Positions 37,163-45,260 of a stretch of DNA of 64,000 nt are shown piece by piece; positions within the stretch are counted from its first letter, which is position 1, and each line of letters begins with the position of its first letter. The stretch covers positions 239,814-303,813 of the forward strand of contig NZ_WJXZ01000001.1 of the NCBI RefSeq assembly GCF_009668025.1, read 5' to 3'. The notes beneath the pieces are model-generated. The model searched no databases, was not told where the DNA came from, and worked only from the letters and a program-made list of their open reading frames with translations. Source of the DNA: Larkinella terrae (GTDB lineage Bacteria > Bacteroidota > Bacteroidia > Cytophagales > Spirosomataceae). A program made the position numbers and the translations under genes.

Positions 37163-37327
37163 TTATTTAGATTTTTTGCGTTTGCGACGGACAACATGGA
37201 TTTCTATTGTCCAGTACTCTTCATCCCCTAATCCAACCTTTCCGTGGCGATCGGGAGTCCAAACCTTCGTACATCGAAAGTTGGTATTTTCGGAAACTGC
37301 CTTCTTTATAGCGGTTTTTAATCCCAT
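37163..37327 (-). CDS. Small basic protein, 54 residues
   Basis: This frame starts at ATG 37327 and ends at TAA 37163-37165. The product is MGLKTAIKKAVSENTNFRC, then a Trp-containing strand pair (EEYWTIEIHVV) and a basic tail RRKRKKSK. The compact strand content and end make it more than random, and it directly follows, on the same strand, the nuclease-like gene at 37346. Its function is unknown. Confidence 0.4.
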   Translation of the reverse strand: MGLKTAIKKAVSENTNFRCTKVWTPDRHGKVGLGDEEYWTIEIHVVRRKRKKSK

Positions 37328-37345
37328 TGTATTCGGACGTTTTCG

Positions 37346-37831
37346 TTATTTGATAATTTCAGATAGCAGACCTTTTTCGTTGAGTCTGCGAAGTGCGGAA
37401 TACATTACGCTCATTTCTGCTCGACGATCAGACTCGAAGGCGTGGTATGAGCCGTGAATCATCGTGTATTCGAGTGGATATTTAGGGTCTGGCCGCCAAA
37501 GCAATTTTGCTCTCATTCGGTCATCAACCTCCAGCAAACCCCATTTTTCCGGTAACTCTTCCAGTTTAAGTAATCCCTTTGGCGCACAATAAATGCGATA
37601 TCTGCCTTTTCCCATTTCTGGGAATTGTCTGAAAAGTTTCTTTTTATCGGCCAAAAAATCAGATCGAGAAGCCTTGCATTCAATGACTACAGTATGACCG
37701 CCAGAACCAAAACCGATTACATCGCAGTACTCGCCATTTCCAGCACAGTACATTTCTTTGAAGGCCACCCCACACGATGCGTTTTGTAGCACCCATTTGT
37801 AAGCCTTTTCGACTAGTTGTTTGTGTGTCAC
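37346..37831 (-). CDS. PD-(D/E)XK-like nuclease (MmcB type)
   Basis: The 161-residue protein has the restriction-nuclease core pattern: Asp in GEYCDVIGFG near 36, then VVIECKASRSDFLADKK near 48-64, that is Asp-x(n)-Glu-x-Lys. It then has a YRIYCAPKGLL strand and KWGLLEVDD, as in MmcB and related DNA-repair or phage nucleases. The C-terminal 45 residues are helical. It probably cuts or binds DNA in the cytoplasm. The neighbours on the same strand (37163 and 37843) are small unknown proteins, so this may be a three-gene unit. Confidence 0.65.
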   Translation of the reverse strand: MTHKQLVEKAYKWVLQNASCGVAFKEMYCAGNGEYCDVIGFGSGGHTVVIECKASRSDFLADKKKLFRQFPEMGKGRYRIYCAPKGLLKLEELPEKWGLLEVDDRMRAKLLWRPDPKYPLEYTMIHGSYHAFESDRRAEMSVMYSALRRLNEKGLLSEIIK

Positions 37832-37842
37832 GATTGGGACGA

Positions 37843-38112
37843 TTATTGGCCTACAGTTAATTTGATTTCCAATCCAGTCGCCTGCTCGATGGCATCTTTG
37901 ATATTATTCTGCACATCCGGCTCAATTACGATCGGCTGAACCGATTCGTCGGGAACGGTAATTGTCGCCTGGAGCTGAGGTTTGCGGAACAGGGCATCAG
38001 GTAGTTGCAATGAAACCTGAACCGATACTTCGTTGAAGTCCAGCCCTGGACGATTCTTAACCGTCCGGACGGTGCCATTTGAGTTTACAATAAGATAGAA
38101 TGAAGTTTTCAT
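37843..38112 (-). CDS. Hypothetical protein
   Basis: I start at ATG 38112 (MKTSFYLIVNSNGTVRTVKNRPGL), since the alternative start 36 bases upstream adds an unlikely peptide. The 89-residue product has several strands and a Pro/Val-rich middle (TITVPDESVQPIVIEPD). No family is recognised. Its stop is 11 bases from the nuclease-like gene's start, so the two are probably cotranscribed. Confidence 0.55.
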   Translation of the reverse strand: MKTSFYLIVNSNGTVRTVKNRPGLDFNEVSVQVSLQLPDALFRKPQLQATITVPDESVQPIVIEPDVQNNIKDAIEQATGLEIKLTVGQ

Positions 38113-38231
38113 GTGGAGTTTTGTTGAATGAGTATTAAACAAAAGCATGGTTAACAGGCCGTTAGCTTATTTTTCGAGTATTTTTTCGACTGATTAGGAT
38201 ATCAGTGCTTCCAGGAAGCAGTTATCCGTCA

Positions 38232-38390
38232 ATGGAAAAAAAATGTATAAAATACCATCTTCAGGAGTTAGAGTGGATCGTTAAAAGGGGATTTAAACTG
38301 AGACACCATCCGACTTTACGAACTAACCCTTCAATCATTAAGGACGCGATTGTCCTCATCCGTATTTTTCGAGAATTAGATAGTCCATAA
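38232..38390 (+). CDS. Small basic protein, 52 residues
   Basis: The product (MEKKCIKYHLQELEWIVKR, then FKLRHHPTLRTNPSIIKD) is helical and basic. An upstream ATG at 38205 is in frame but is likely leader. It is divergent from the 37843 gene. Composition looks coding, but the short length keeps certainty low. Confidence 0.35.
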   Translation: MEKKCIKYHLQELEWIVKRGFKLRHHPTLRTNPSIIKDAIVLIRIFRELDSP

Positions 38391-38567
38391 AACGAGTGAT
38401 TGAGTTTAAATAAAACGGACTTCTTGGTAGTGTATTGATTATCAGAATGTTGCTTTAATTAATATAGAAACTCATTCCAACAATCAACGTGCGGAAACAA
38501 ACGCAGTTTACGAGTTATAGAACCGGGGTTTGTGAAAAAAAACAATCAGACATTCTGTTAAAACTCG

Positions 38568-40597
38568 TTATAAACCCGAGTACAAATCCACCGCCTGCAC
38601 CGTTACCTTATCCATCTGCTTCTCAATCACAGACTCAACCGCATCTGGCACTTTGGACTGCAAATCATAACCGGTTTCGCTCTCGATCTCATCGACGCTG
38701 ACCCGGTAATTACTCCAGGACTGTTCACCAGCCGCGTTGGTGTTGGGTATCCAAACCGCAATCATCCGCGTCTGCGCGGTGATCCGACTCAGATCATTAC
38801 TTCCTATCGGTAAGCCGACAATAACCTTCCACATAGCCGCTGGAACGGTCACTTTGCCGCCCGCGATGGTGCTGGCTGTGCCGTTGTTAACAGTCATAAC
38901 ACCTAGGCTATAACACAACCTTACCTACTGAAGATTAGGGCTTTTTTTCCTGGAAATCCGATCTTTAAGCTGAATTAGGGTTGATAAACTTTGATCTGAT
39001 TAAACTCAAAGACTGAATTGACAAACGTATTAATGCTGACGTCATTATACATTCCCATCATAAATTGTGATGTGCCAACATAAAGGTAAATCGGTACATG
39101 AGCTGGAAATGCGAAGTTTGCTTCCATTACGACAAAAAGCCATTCCCCTTCAGTTATTGGATGGACCACTCAGGGTGACGAATCGCCATTGCCAGCACCG
39201 ACCGTCGTAGCCAAAAAAACATTTGACATAGCAAATACCTTATCATCTTCCCAATTCCAAATAGCCCCTACTTCAATCGAATCACGGGCATAACTACTAT
39301 AGCTGGACCATCCCCACTCGTTGTAAGCATTGATGCAATGTTCAGCGTAAAGACATTTCACATGGAATTGAAGCCTGATCTTACCCGCTTTTTGAGGGGT
39401 ATAAGGAATCAAAAAACCGGTACTATGCGAGCCGAAAATAACGTCATGGTCTGACGCGTTTTTGTTTCTTACCCAGACACAGCTTCCACTTTGACCCCAA
39501 TCACCATTTAGTAAACTATCATTACGTAATAATTTTCCCTCACCGGTTATAATCCATAAGCTGCCTCGATCCCACCAAGCGTATGGTGGCGATTGGGGCA
39601 AATTGACACCTCCCCCAAATGGCTGCAATGGTTTGGTTGTAATTCGGGGCTTTATCGGATTTTTGAGATTGAGGGGCGAAAAATCGGGTTCCTGACCCAG
39701 TTTTTTCAATTCTATTTCTCCCAGTTCGGCATCCGGCTTTGGAAGTAAGCTTTTTATCTCGGCTTCGGCTTGTTTGTGTAAGCGGTTGAGGCTATCTAAA
39801 TTAACGTTCAACCGTTTGGCAAAAACGAGAGATTGATCCAGTCGCTGTTTTCGTTCACGCAATTGCTCGGCGGGCGTTAGGTAACGAAGTTCACTCAGCT
39901 GAGGGAGTTCATTTTGTAGACGGTATTGCTGAAGTTTTTGAATCGTTTCAGCGCCTAGAATTTCTTCTTGCAAACGAATATACTTCCGTTGTAACGTTTC
40001 GAACGATTTACGCAGCCGAGCTTGATTTCCGCGTTCTGAATCGCGTTCTGAATCTAAATAACGAACCAGTCGGTCGAGATTGGCATCAGCAGGAAGCCTT
40101 TTTTCATCAATATAATAGGACTTTTTCGCCATAGTAGTTTTTCGCATGTAATGAACTAAATATAGAGAAAAGCGATACAGACTTATCAAATGGTTTATTT
40201 TGCGGCAATACCCGGTTTAATTATTAAGTCAGAGGCATTCGCAGTCAAGCTGACTGAGAGTATGATCATCGTGTCTGACCTTATACCAGCCGGTGGGTAA
40301 CTTCTGATCAGGAATGAAGAGACCCGAGTACCGTTTCCCTGATCCTTTCTAGGCAGCCGACAGATGCTACGAACACCAGTTGGCAATACCGGTGCTGCGG
40401 TTGTAGCTCAAGGTTTACTCTGGCCGCTCGATGAGGTAGTTGTTTTCCTGTGATGCACTAGCGTTGCTGGGATTGCCGAGGGCTAAATTGGCGTCACGGG
40501 TGGGTATGGAAGAGTCAGGAACCGGTTGCTCTGCTTTTTGGCAGGCAACTGGAGCAAAGAGGACAACCAATAGCAGATAAGTGACGATCCGGTTCAT
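38568..40597 (-). pseudogene. DNA/RNA non-specific endonuclease pseudogene, split by insertion
   Basis: The N-terminal part starts at 40597 with a lipoprotein signal (VLFAPVAC) and NLALGNPSNASASQENNYLIERPE, followed in frame by TLSYNRSTGIANWCS, HLSAA, and LPTGWYKV with three premature stops between (TAA, TAG, TAG at positions where Tyr, Trp and Trp are usual). Homology is lost near 40215. The C-terminal part, from about 38930 to 38568, has GTASTIAGGKVTVPAAMWKVIVGLPIG and SVDEIESETGYDL, the end of the same Bacteroidota nuclease family. The catalytic Asp-Arg-Gly-His region is missing. About 1.3 kb carrying another gene (38975-40132) lies between. The family sequence is from memory of Bacteroidota homologues. 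Confidence 0.75.
38975..40132 (-). CDS. Coiled-coil protein with in-frame TGA, inside nuclease pseudogene
   Basis: The frame runs from ATG 40132 (MAKKSYYIDEKRLPADAN) to a TGA at 39170-39172, 320 residues, then continues without break for 64 more residues (GTG GTC CAT CCA) to a stop at 38975. The TGA may replace Trp TGG, since SSPWVVHP would read smoothly. Residues 15-130 are charged coiled coil (RYLDSERDSERGNQARLRKSFETLQ); the rest looks like a beta-rich domain (YAWWDRGSLWIITGEGK, FLIPYTPQKAGKIRLQFHVKC), and continues in the last 64 residues. No family is recognised. It sits within the disrupted nuclease and so came later. Confidence 0.6.
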
Positions 40598-40810
40598 TGC
40601 CCATTTAAATCTGTTCTTGCAAGCGAAAAACTAAGTTACAATTTTCTGTCTGTTATGTCTTGATATTGGCTTCAATCATGTTCGTTTTCCGTAATTCGAA
40701 TTAATACAATACCAACAATTGATAAAACTTAACCTCTATTGGTTTGAAAATAGGCCCCAATCTTCTATTTTTATCTGGCTACCCTCCGGTATGTGGTTGA
40801 TTTCTTCTGT

Positions 40811-43039
40811 ATGAAACCCTCCTTATTCGCTATTTTGTTTTTTTTGATGGCTGGTCCGGTTTCTTCTCAGAACGACCGGCTTAACGAACTCAATCGACAA
40901 CTTATGAGGGCGGCCACGGATACTGCCAGGGTAAACCGTAGCCTTGACCTAGCCAATGAATGGTTTGCGATCAATTACGATTCCACACTCGCCCTGGCGC
41001 AACGCACCAGGGACTTCGCCCGACGAATTGCTTACCCAATCGGTGAAGCAAAAGCCTGGATGCAGGTAGGCCGGGTACAATCCTTCAAAGGAAACTACAA
41101 CGAAGCCTACCAGGCTCTGCACCAGGCTGAGGTACTTTTTCTTTCGCAGAACGCTAAGTCGTCGTTTGGCCGCTTATACTTGGGCTATGGCGTGTTGTAC
41201 CTTAAGCAAAACCTGTTGGACAGTGCGGCTTACTATTTTAATAAAGCCATTCCTGGTGCCCAAGGCAAAAACGATGGTGAACTGCTGACCGGCTTGTATG
41301 CAAACCTGGCTGTCATCTACCAAAGAAAGACGAATTATCCACTGGCACTGGCCAATTTTCAGAAGGGTCTTCAACTAGCTCACCGGCGCAACGATTTAAA
41401 AAACCAGGCAGGTATATCCCTCAACATTGGCACGATTCTGTTGGCCACCGGCGACTCGGTGCGGGCGGAACGCAATACGCTTAATGCGATTCGTTTTGCT
41501 AAACAGGCCGGCAACCGATATATCGAAATGCTTGCTATTGCCAACCTGGGGGAAAATTACGAGGCAAAGAAACAATACGCCCGGGCGTACCAACTTTATC
41601 TGCAAGCAGCCGAATTAGCTAGGCAACTTGGCGAAAACGGTACCTATGCCACGCATTTGATGTCAGCTGCCTGGATGTTAGCTGAACAGAAAAAATACGG
41701 CCCGGCTGAAGCACTTAACCGACGGTCAATGGCCATTGCCGATTCGCTTCAGCAGCCATTTGTTATTTATGACGTTTATACGACCATGGGGTCTATTCTC
41801 AAGGAACAGGGAAAGTATGCATTGGCACTTCCCTATTATGAGCAGGCATTCAGAAGTTTAGGAAGCGTTAAACAATACAACCAGAAGAGTGTCATTGTGT
41901 ATGCCAACCTGGCGCTTTGCTACGAGAAGACGGGACAATATCTAAGAGCGCTCCGAGCTTTCCAGCGTTCGGCTACCCTCAAAGATTCTTTACGCAGCCA
42001 GGAGAATATCCGCAAAGTAACTGAGCAGAATCTGACATTCGAATTTACGAAGAAACAAGCCGTGGCCAAAGCCAGAGCGCAGGCTGCCGAGGCCAATTCG
42101 CGCATACGGCAGGGGGCATTGGGAGGGGGCCTGATTGTAGCATTGCTTCTCATGGTACTAGCCTTTTTCGGATACCGTTCCAAGCAACGAGCCAACACAC
42201 TGCTTCATTTACAAAAGGAGAAAATCGAACAAACGCTTACCCAACTGAAGGCTACGCAGAATCAGCTTATTCAAGCGGAGAAAATGGCCAGTTTAGGGGA
42301 GTTGACGGCGGGTATCGCCCACGAGATTCAGAACCCATTAAACTTCGTCAACAACTTCTCCGATGTGAGTACCGAGTTGGTCGACGAACTGAAGGAAGGG
42401 CCTTTCAAACAGGTGCCCGAATCCGAACAGGAATATACTGCCGAACTTCTGTGTGACTTAACGCGGAACCTGCAAAAGATCACCCAGCACGGCCGCCGGG
42501 CCGATAGCATTGTCAAAGGCATGCTGGAGCATTCGCGCAGCAGTACGGGAGAACGAAAGACAACAGATCTCAACGCGTTGTCCGAGGAATACCTGAAACT
42601 GGCCTACCATGGCCTGAGAGCTAAAGACAAGAACTTTAACGCGGAATTGGCGACCCACTTTGATCCGCAATCAGGAGCTGTCGAAGTGGTCCCGCAGGAC
42701 ATTGGCCGGGTGTTATTAAACTTATACAACAACGCGTTCTACGCTGTTCAGGAGAAACGGCTGATAGCTGCAGAGGGCTATCAGCCGATGGTAACGGTCA
42801 GCACCCATTTTAACAAAGGGCAAGTGGAAATCCGCGTGAAGGACAACGGTATAGGTATGCCAGAATCAGTAAAGCAAAAGATCTTTCAACCTTTCTTCAC
42901 CACTAAGCCGACGGGGCAAGGAACTGGACTGGGCTTATCACTCAGCTATGATATTGTGACCAAGGGGCATGGTGGAAGTTTAGAGGTGGAGACGCAGCCG
43001 GGCGAAGGAACAGAGATGATTGTCCGATTGCCGAGTTAA
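40811..43039 (+). CDS. TPR sensor histidine kinase
   Basis: I start at ATG 40811, which gives a signal peptide (MKPSLFAILFFLMAGPVSSQN). The 742-residue protein has about 380 residues of TPR repeats in the periplasm, one membrane span (about 435-455, GGGLIVALLLMVLAFFGY), a coiled linker, and a kinase: H-box GELTAGIAHEIQNPLNFVNNF near 502, N-box LLNLYNNAFYAV, G1 KDNGIGMP and G2 FTTKPTGQGTGLGLSLSYDI. This layout is typical of Bacteroidota kinases. No response regulator is adjacent; the receiver at 36046 is a possible partner. Confidence 0.92.
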   Translation: MKPSLFAILFFLMAGPVSSQNDRLNELNRQLMRAATDTARVNRSLDLANEWFAINYDSTLALAQRTRDFARRIAYPIGEAKAWMQVGRVQSFKGNYNEAYQALHQAEVLFLSQNAKSSFGRLYLGYGVLYLKQNLLDSAAYYFNKAIPGAQGKNDGELLTGLYANLAVIYQRKTNYPLALANFQKGLQLAHRRNDLKNQAGISLNIGTILLATGDSVRAERNTLNAIRFAKQAGNRYIEMLAIANLGENYEAKKQYARAYQLYLQAAELARQLGENGTYATHLMSAAWMLAEQKKYGPAEALNRRSMAIADSLQQPFVIYDVYTTMGSILKEQGKYALALPYYEQAFRSLGSVKQYNQKSVIVYANLALCYEKTGQYLRALRAFQRSATLKDSLRSQENIRKVTEQNLTFEFTKKQAVAKARAQAAEANSRIRQGALGGGLIVALLLMVLAFFGYRSKQRANTLLHLQKEKIEQTLTQLKATQNQLIQAEKMASLGELTAGIAHEIQNPLNFVNNFSDVSTELVDELKEGPFKQVPESEQEYTAELLCDLTRNLQKITQHGRRADSIVKGMLEHSRSSTGERKTTDLNALSEEYLKLAYHGLRAKDKNFNAELATHFDPQSGAVEVVPQDIGRVLLNLYNNAFYAVQEKRLIAAEGYQPMVTVSTHFNKGQVEIRVKDNGIGMPESVKQKIFQPFFTTKPTGQGTGLGLSLSYDIVTKGHGGSLEVETQPGEGTEMIVRLPS

Positions 43040-43220
43040 CCCTTTTGCCAGGAGCCATTCTGCGAATTTGAGAAAATAGAAGGTACAAAAATCCCGCCTT
43101 GTCAATACATTTTTTCCTCAATCCGTTTGTAAAGCCCCAACGCTCAGGTATCATTGACATTTTGCCAGTGATCAAATTAAAACCGGAACAGTCCGGCTCA
43201 TCAGCGATTAGGGTAATTAT

Positions 43221-43910
43221 TTATACAGGTTGCGAAGCAATTCGGCGTTCGTAGCGCCAATGGGCAAAACGGATCATCAGTGGAATCACTACCCAGGTAA
43301 AGGAAATAGAGAACGGATAGCCAAGAAGCCCCCCAATAAATGACAAGGAAAACGCTACAGGCACACCCAGATGACCTAGGCTAATTTGGTCAATCAGATG
43401 AGGGTTCGTGGATGGATCGATCAGGCGGGCATTCCGGCTGGCATATTTCCATACCCACCATTGCATCAAACCCGTCAGGGCAATATTGGCTGAATACCAC
43501 ATGAGTGGGATCGACCAATACGTATATTCTGAATAGAAAGCAGTTGTGAACGGAATAAAGGCAATGCACATTAAAAAAAGCAGATTCCGCCAAAGCAGTC
43601 CCCGGTCAAAACGCCGGATGATTCCAAAGTTTCGATGATGATTGATCCAGTACTGACCAATGACCAGAAAGCTTAAGATAAACCCAAAGATCTTTGGAAA
43701 GAGTTTGACAAATTCACCCGGCCATTGCTGGTATAACTCTTCAACGGAAGCGGAGTGACTGGCCAAGTGGTGTCCCATTTCGGGCACTTTGATTTCAATT
43801 ACCAGCAGGGTAATGGCGATGGCAAAGACGGCATCACTAAAAAAAACAATCCGCTCAAACTGTAATTCGTCCTGCTCCTGATGAGTCGCCTGCGGTTTTT
43901 CAGCATTCAT
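43221..43910 (-). CDS. TMEM175-type potassium channel protein (DUF1211)
   Basis: The 229-residue membrane protein begins with a charged tail and then FERIVFFSDAVFAIAITLLVIEIKVPE, the Phe-Ser-Asp pore-helix signature of the TMEM175 family, about residues 22-50. Five further hydrophobic segments follow. Bacterial TMEM175 proteins are six-span subunits that form K+-leak channels as tetramers. With the voltage-gated channel at 15887, the element carries two unrelated potassium channels. Confidence 0.88.
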   Translation of the reverse strand: MNAEKPQATHQEQDELQFERIVFFSDAVFAIAITLLVIEIKVPEMGHHLASHSASVEELYQQWPGEFVKLFPKIFGFILSFLVIGQYWINHHRNFGIIRRFDRGLLWRNLLFLMCIAFIPFTTAFYSEYTYWSIPLMWYSANIALTGLMQWWVWKYASRNARLIDPSTNPHLIDQISLGHLGVPVAFSLSFIGGLLGYPFSISFTWVVIPLMIRFAHWRYERRIASQPV

Positions 43911-44012
43911 ACGGAATAGTAGCGAGATGTGTAAAGGATTAAACCCTTATCAAGGTAATAGATTGAAACTGAAATGGCAACCTTAGCAAATGCTGTTTAT
44001 TCAGAGGTCTAA

Positions 44013-44387
44013 AATACTATTAATTCGTCCGAATATCAGAAACGAAGAACCGAATGTGGGATAGGTATTTATTCAATTCGCTTCGGCATAACCCCTAATG
44101 CTACGTATCTTCGTTTTATTGAAAGCTACTCAAAACCCTTCCTTGCCCACGACGTCGCCTGTGAGCTGGCGGTCGAAGTCACCGAAAAGGATTGCCGCAT
44201 CCTGGCTTTCGTGTCCGGCATCCCAATTCACGATGAGAAACACATCCATGTTGTTGACCTGGAAGGAAAACTTCTGACGGCTGAGAGGATTGCTGAACAG
44301 GAAGCGGAAAAGCAGCAGCCGGTCGAAGCTGAATTGACGCCAGTAGTAAAACTGTTATTGAGACTGGGTTACACCAAGCAAATTTGA
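44013..44387 (+). pseudogene. Open coding-like frame without a start codon
   Basis: From the stop at 44010-44012 the frame is open for 124 codons to TGA 44385-44387. The last 100 (ITPNATYLRFIES, then HDVACELAVEVTEKDCRILAF, GLEGKLLTAERIAEQEAEKQQP) look like a real small protein with a helical C-terminus, but there is no ATG, GTG or TTG in a plausible place; ATT or ATA codons occur. It is either a gene with lost start or one using a rare start. It lies 147 bases before the SRAP gene on the same strand. Confidence 0.35.
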
Positions 44388-44533
44388 CCAGCTCCCAGTC
44401 TATCAGCTATCAAAAATGGTCAAGGGAATGTCCGCATTCACGGCTGAGGGAGCGGTAAATAATAAACCTCCTTGGCCGGTCCCACCATTCCGGCAAATCC
44501 ACTACCTTACGCGCCGATCCAACCCCTACGCCC

Positions 44534-45160
44534 ATGTGCTACACGGTCAACGCCAAGTCTCCCGTTTCCACCCTGCAACGCAAGGCTAAGGTCCACAAAG
44601 TTCAGGGCAGCGAGGACTACACCCCGCCCGGCCGCATATCCGGCTTTGCACACCCCATTCTTCCAGTGATCACCGAGGAAGACCCCGACACGATTCAACT
44701 GCTGAAATGGGGCCTGATCCCGTCTTGGGCGAAAGAGGACAAGGCGGCTGAGCTGGCGAAGATGACGCTGAATGCCCGCGAGGATACCGTCTTTGAGAAA
44801 CCCAGCTTCAAGGGCAGCATTCTGGGTAACCGCTGCATTCTGCTCATTGACGGGTTCTACGAATGGAGGCATGAGGGCAGCAAAAAGATTCCGCATTACA
44901 TCACCCTGAAGGAAGGCGAGCCGTTCGCGCTGGGCTGCATTTACGCCACCTGGAAGGGCAGGGATGCCTTTTCGATCATCACCACGGACGCTAACCCGAT
45001 GATGGAGTACATTCACAACACCAAAAAGCGCATGCCGTTTGTCTTGCCTTTGGAACACGCCAGCGCGTGGCTGAAACCGGAGCTAACCAAAACGGAGATC
45101 AAAGAGCTGATGCAGCCGCTGGATGAGGACTTGATGAAGTACGAGGTGATCGAGAAATGA
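44534..45160 (+). CDS. SRAP domain protein (HMCES/YedK-type DNA-protein crosslinker)
   Basis: The 208-residue protein starts MCYTVNAKS, so the catalytic Cys is residue 2 after Met removal. The SRAP signatures follow: LKWGLIPSWAKE, LNAREDTVFEKPSFKGS, the catalytic Glu in DGFYEWRHE, and the active-site His in YIHNTKKRMP, an insertion form seen in Bacteroidota. Such proteins attach to abasic sites in single-stranded DNA and shield them. A decayed copy lies at 50947. A terminator overlaps its stop codon. Confidence 0.92.
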   Translation: MCYTVNAKSPVSTLQRKAKVHKVQGSEDYTPPGRISGFAHPILPVITEEDPDTIQLLKWGLIPSWAKEDKAAELAKMTLNAREDTVFEKPSFKGSILGNRCILLIDGFYEWRHEGSKKIPHYITLKEGEPFALGCIYATWKGRDAFSIITTDANPMMEYIHNTKKRMPFVLPLEHASAWLKPELTKTEIKELMQPLDEDLMKYEVIEK

Positions 45161-45189
45161 AAGAGCCCGCCGGGTGAGGGCGGGCTTTC
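45159..45189 (+). terminator. Terminator after SRAP gene
   Basis: GCCCGCC (45165-45171) pairs with GGCGGGC (45179-45185) around a short loop, the flanking AAAG and TTTC extend the stem, and the hairpin overlaps the TGA stop. It has the shape of a rho-independent terminator working on the plus strand, and the TTTC run follows. Confidence 0.85.
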
Positions 45190-45260
45190 GTTCGATGCAA
45201 TCGTAAAGTGTGATCGGTAGATCCATTTTCAAAACGCATATCATCTCATTGCATGGCTTT

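Noticed and set aside
40195-40386. 63-codon minus-strand frame with LIIKPGIAAK ending
   Set aside because: It is a different reading frame of the decayed nuclease N-terminal region; the true frame gives LSYNRSTG and LPTGWYKV.
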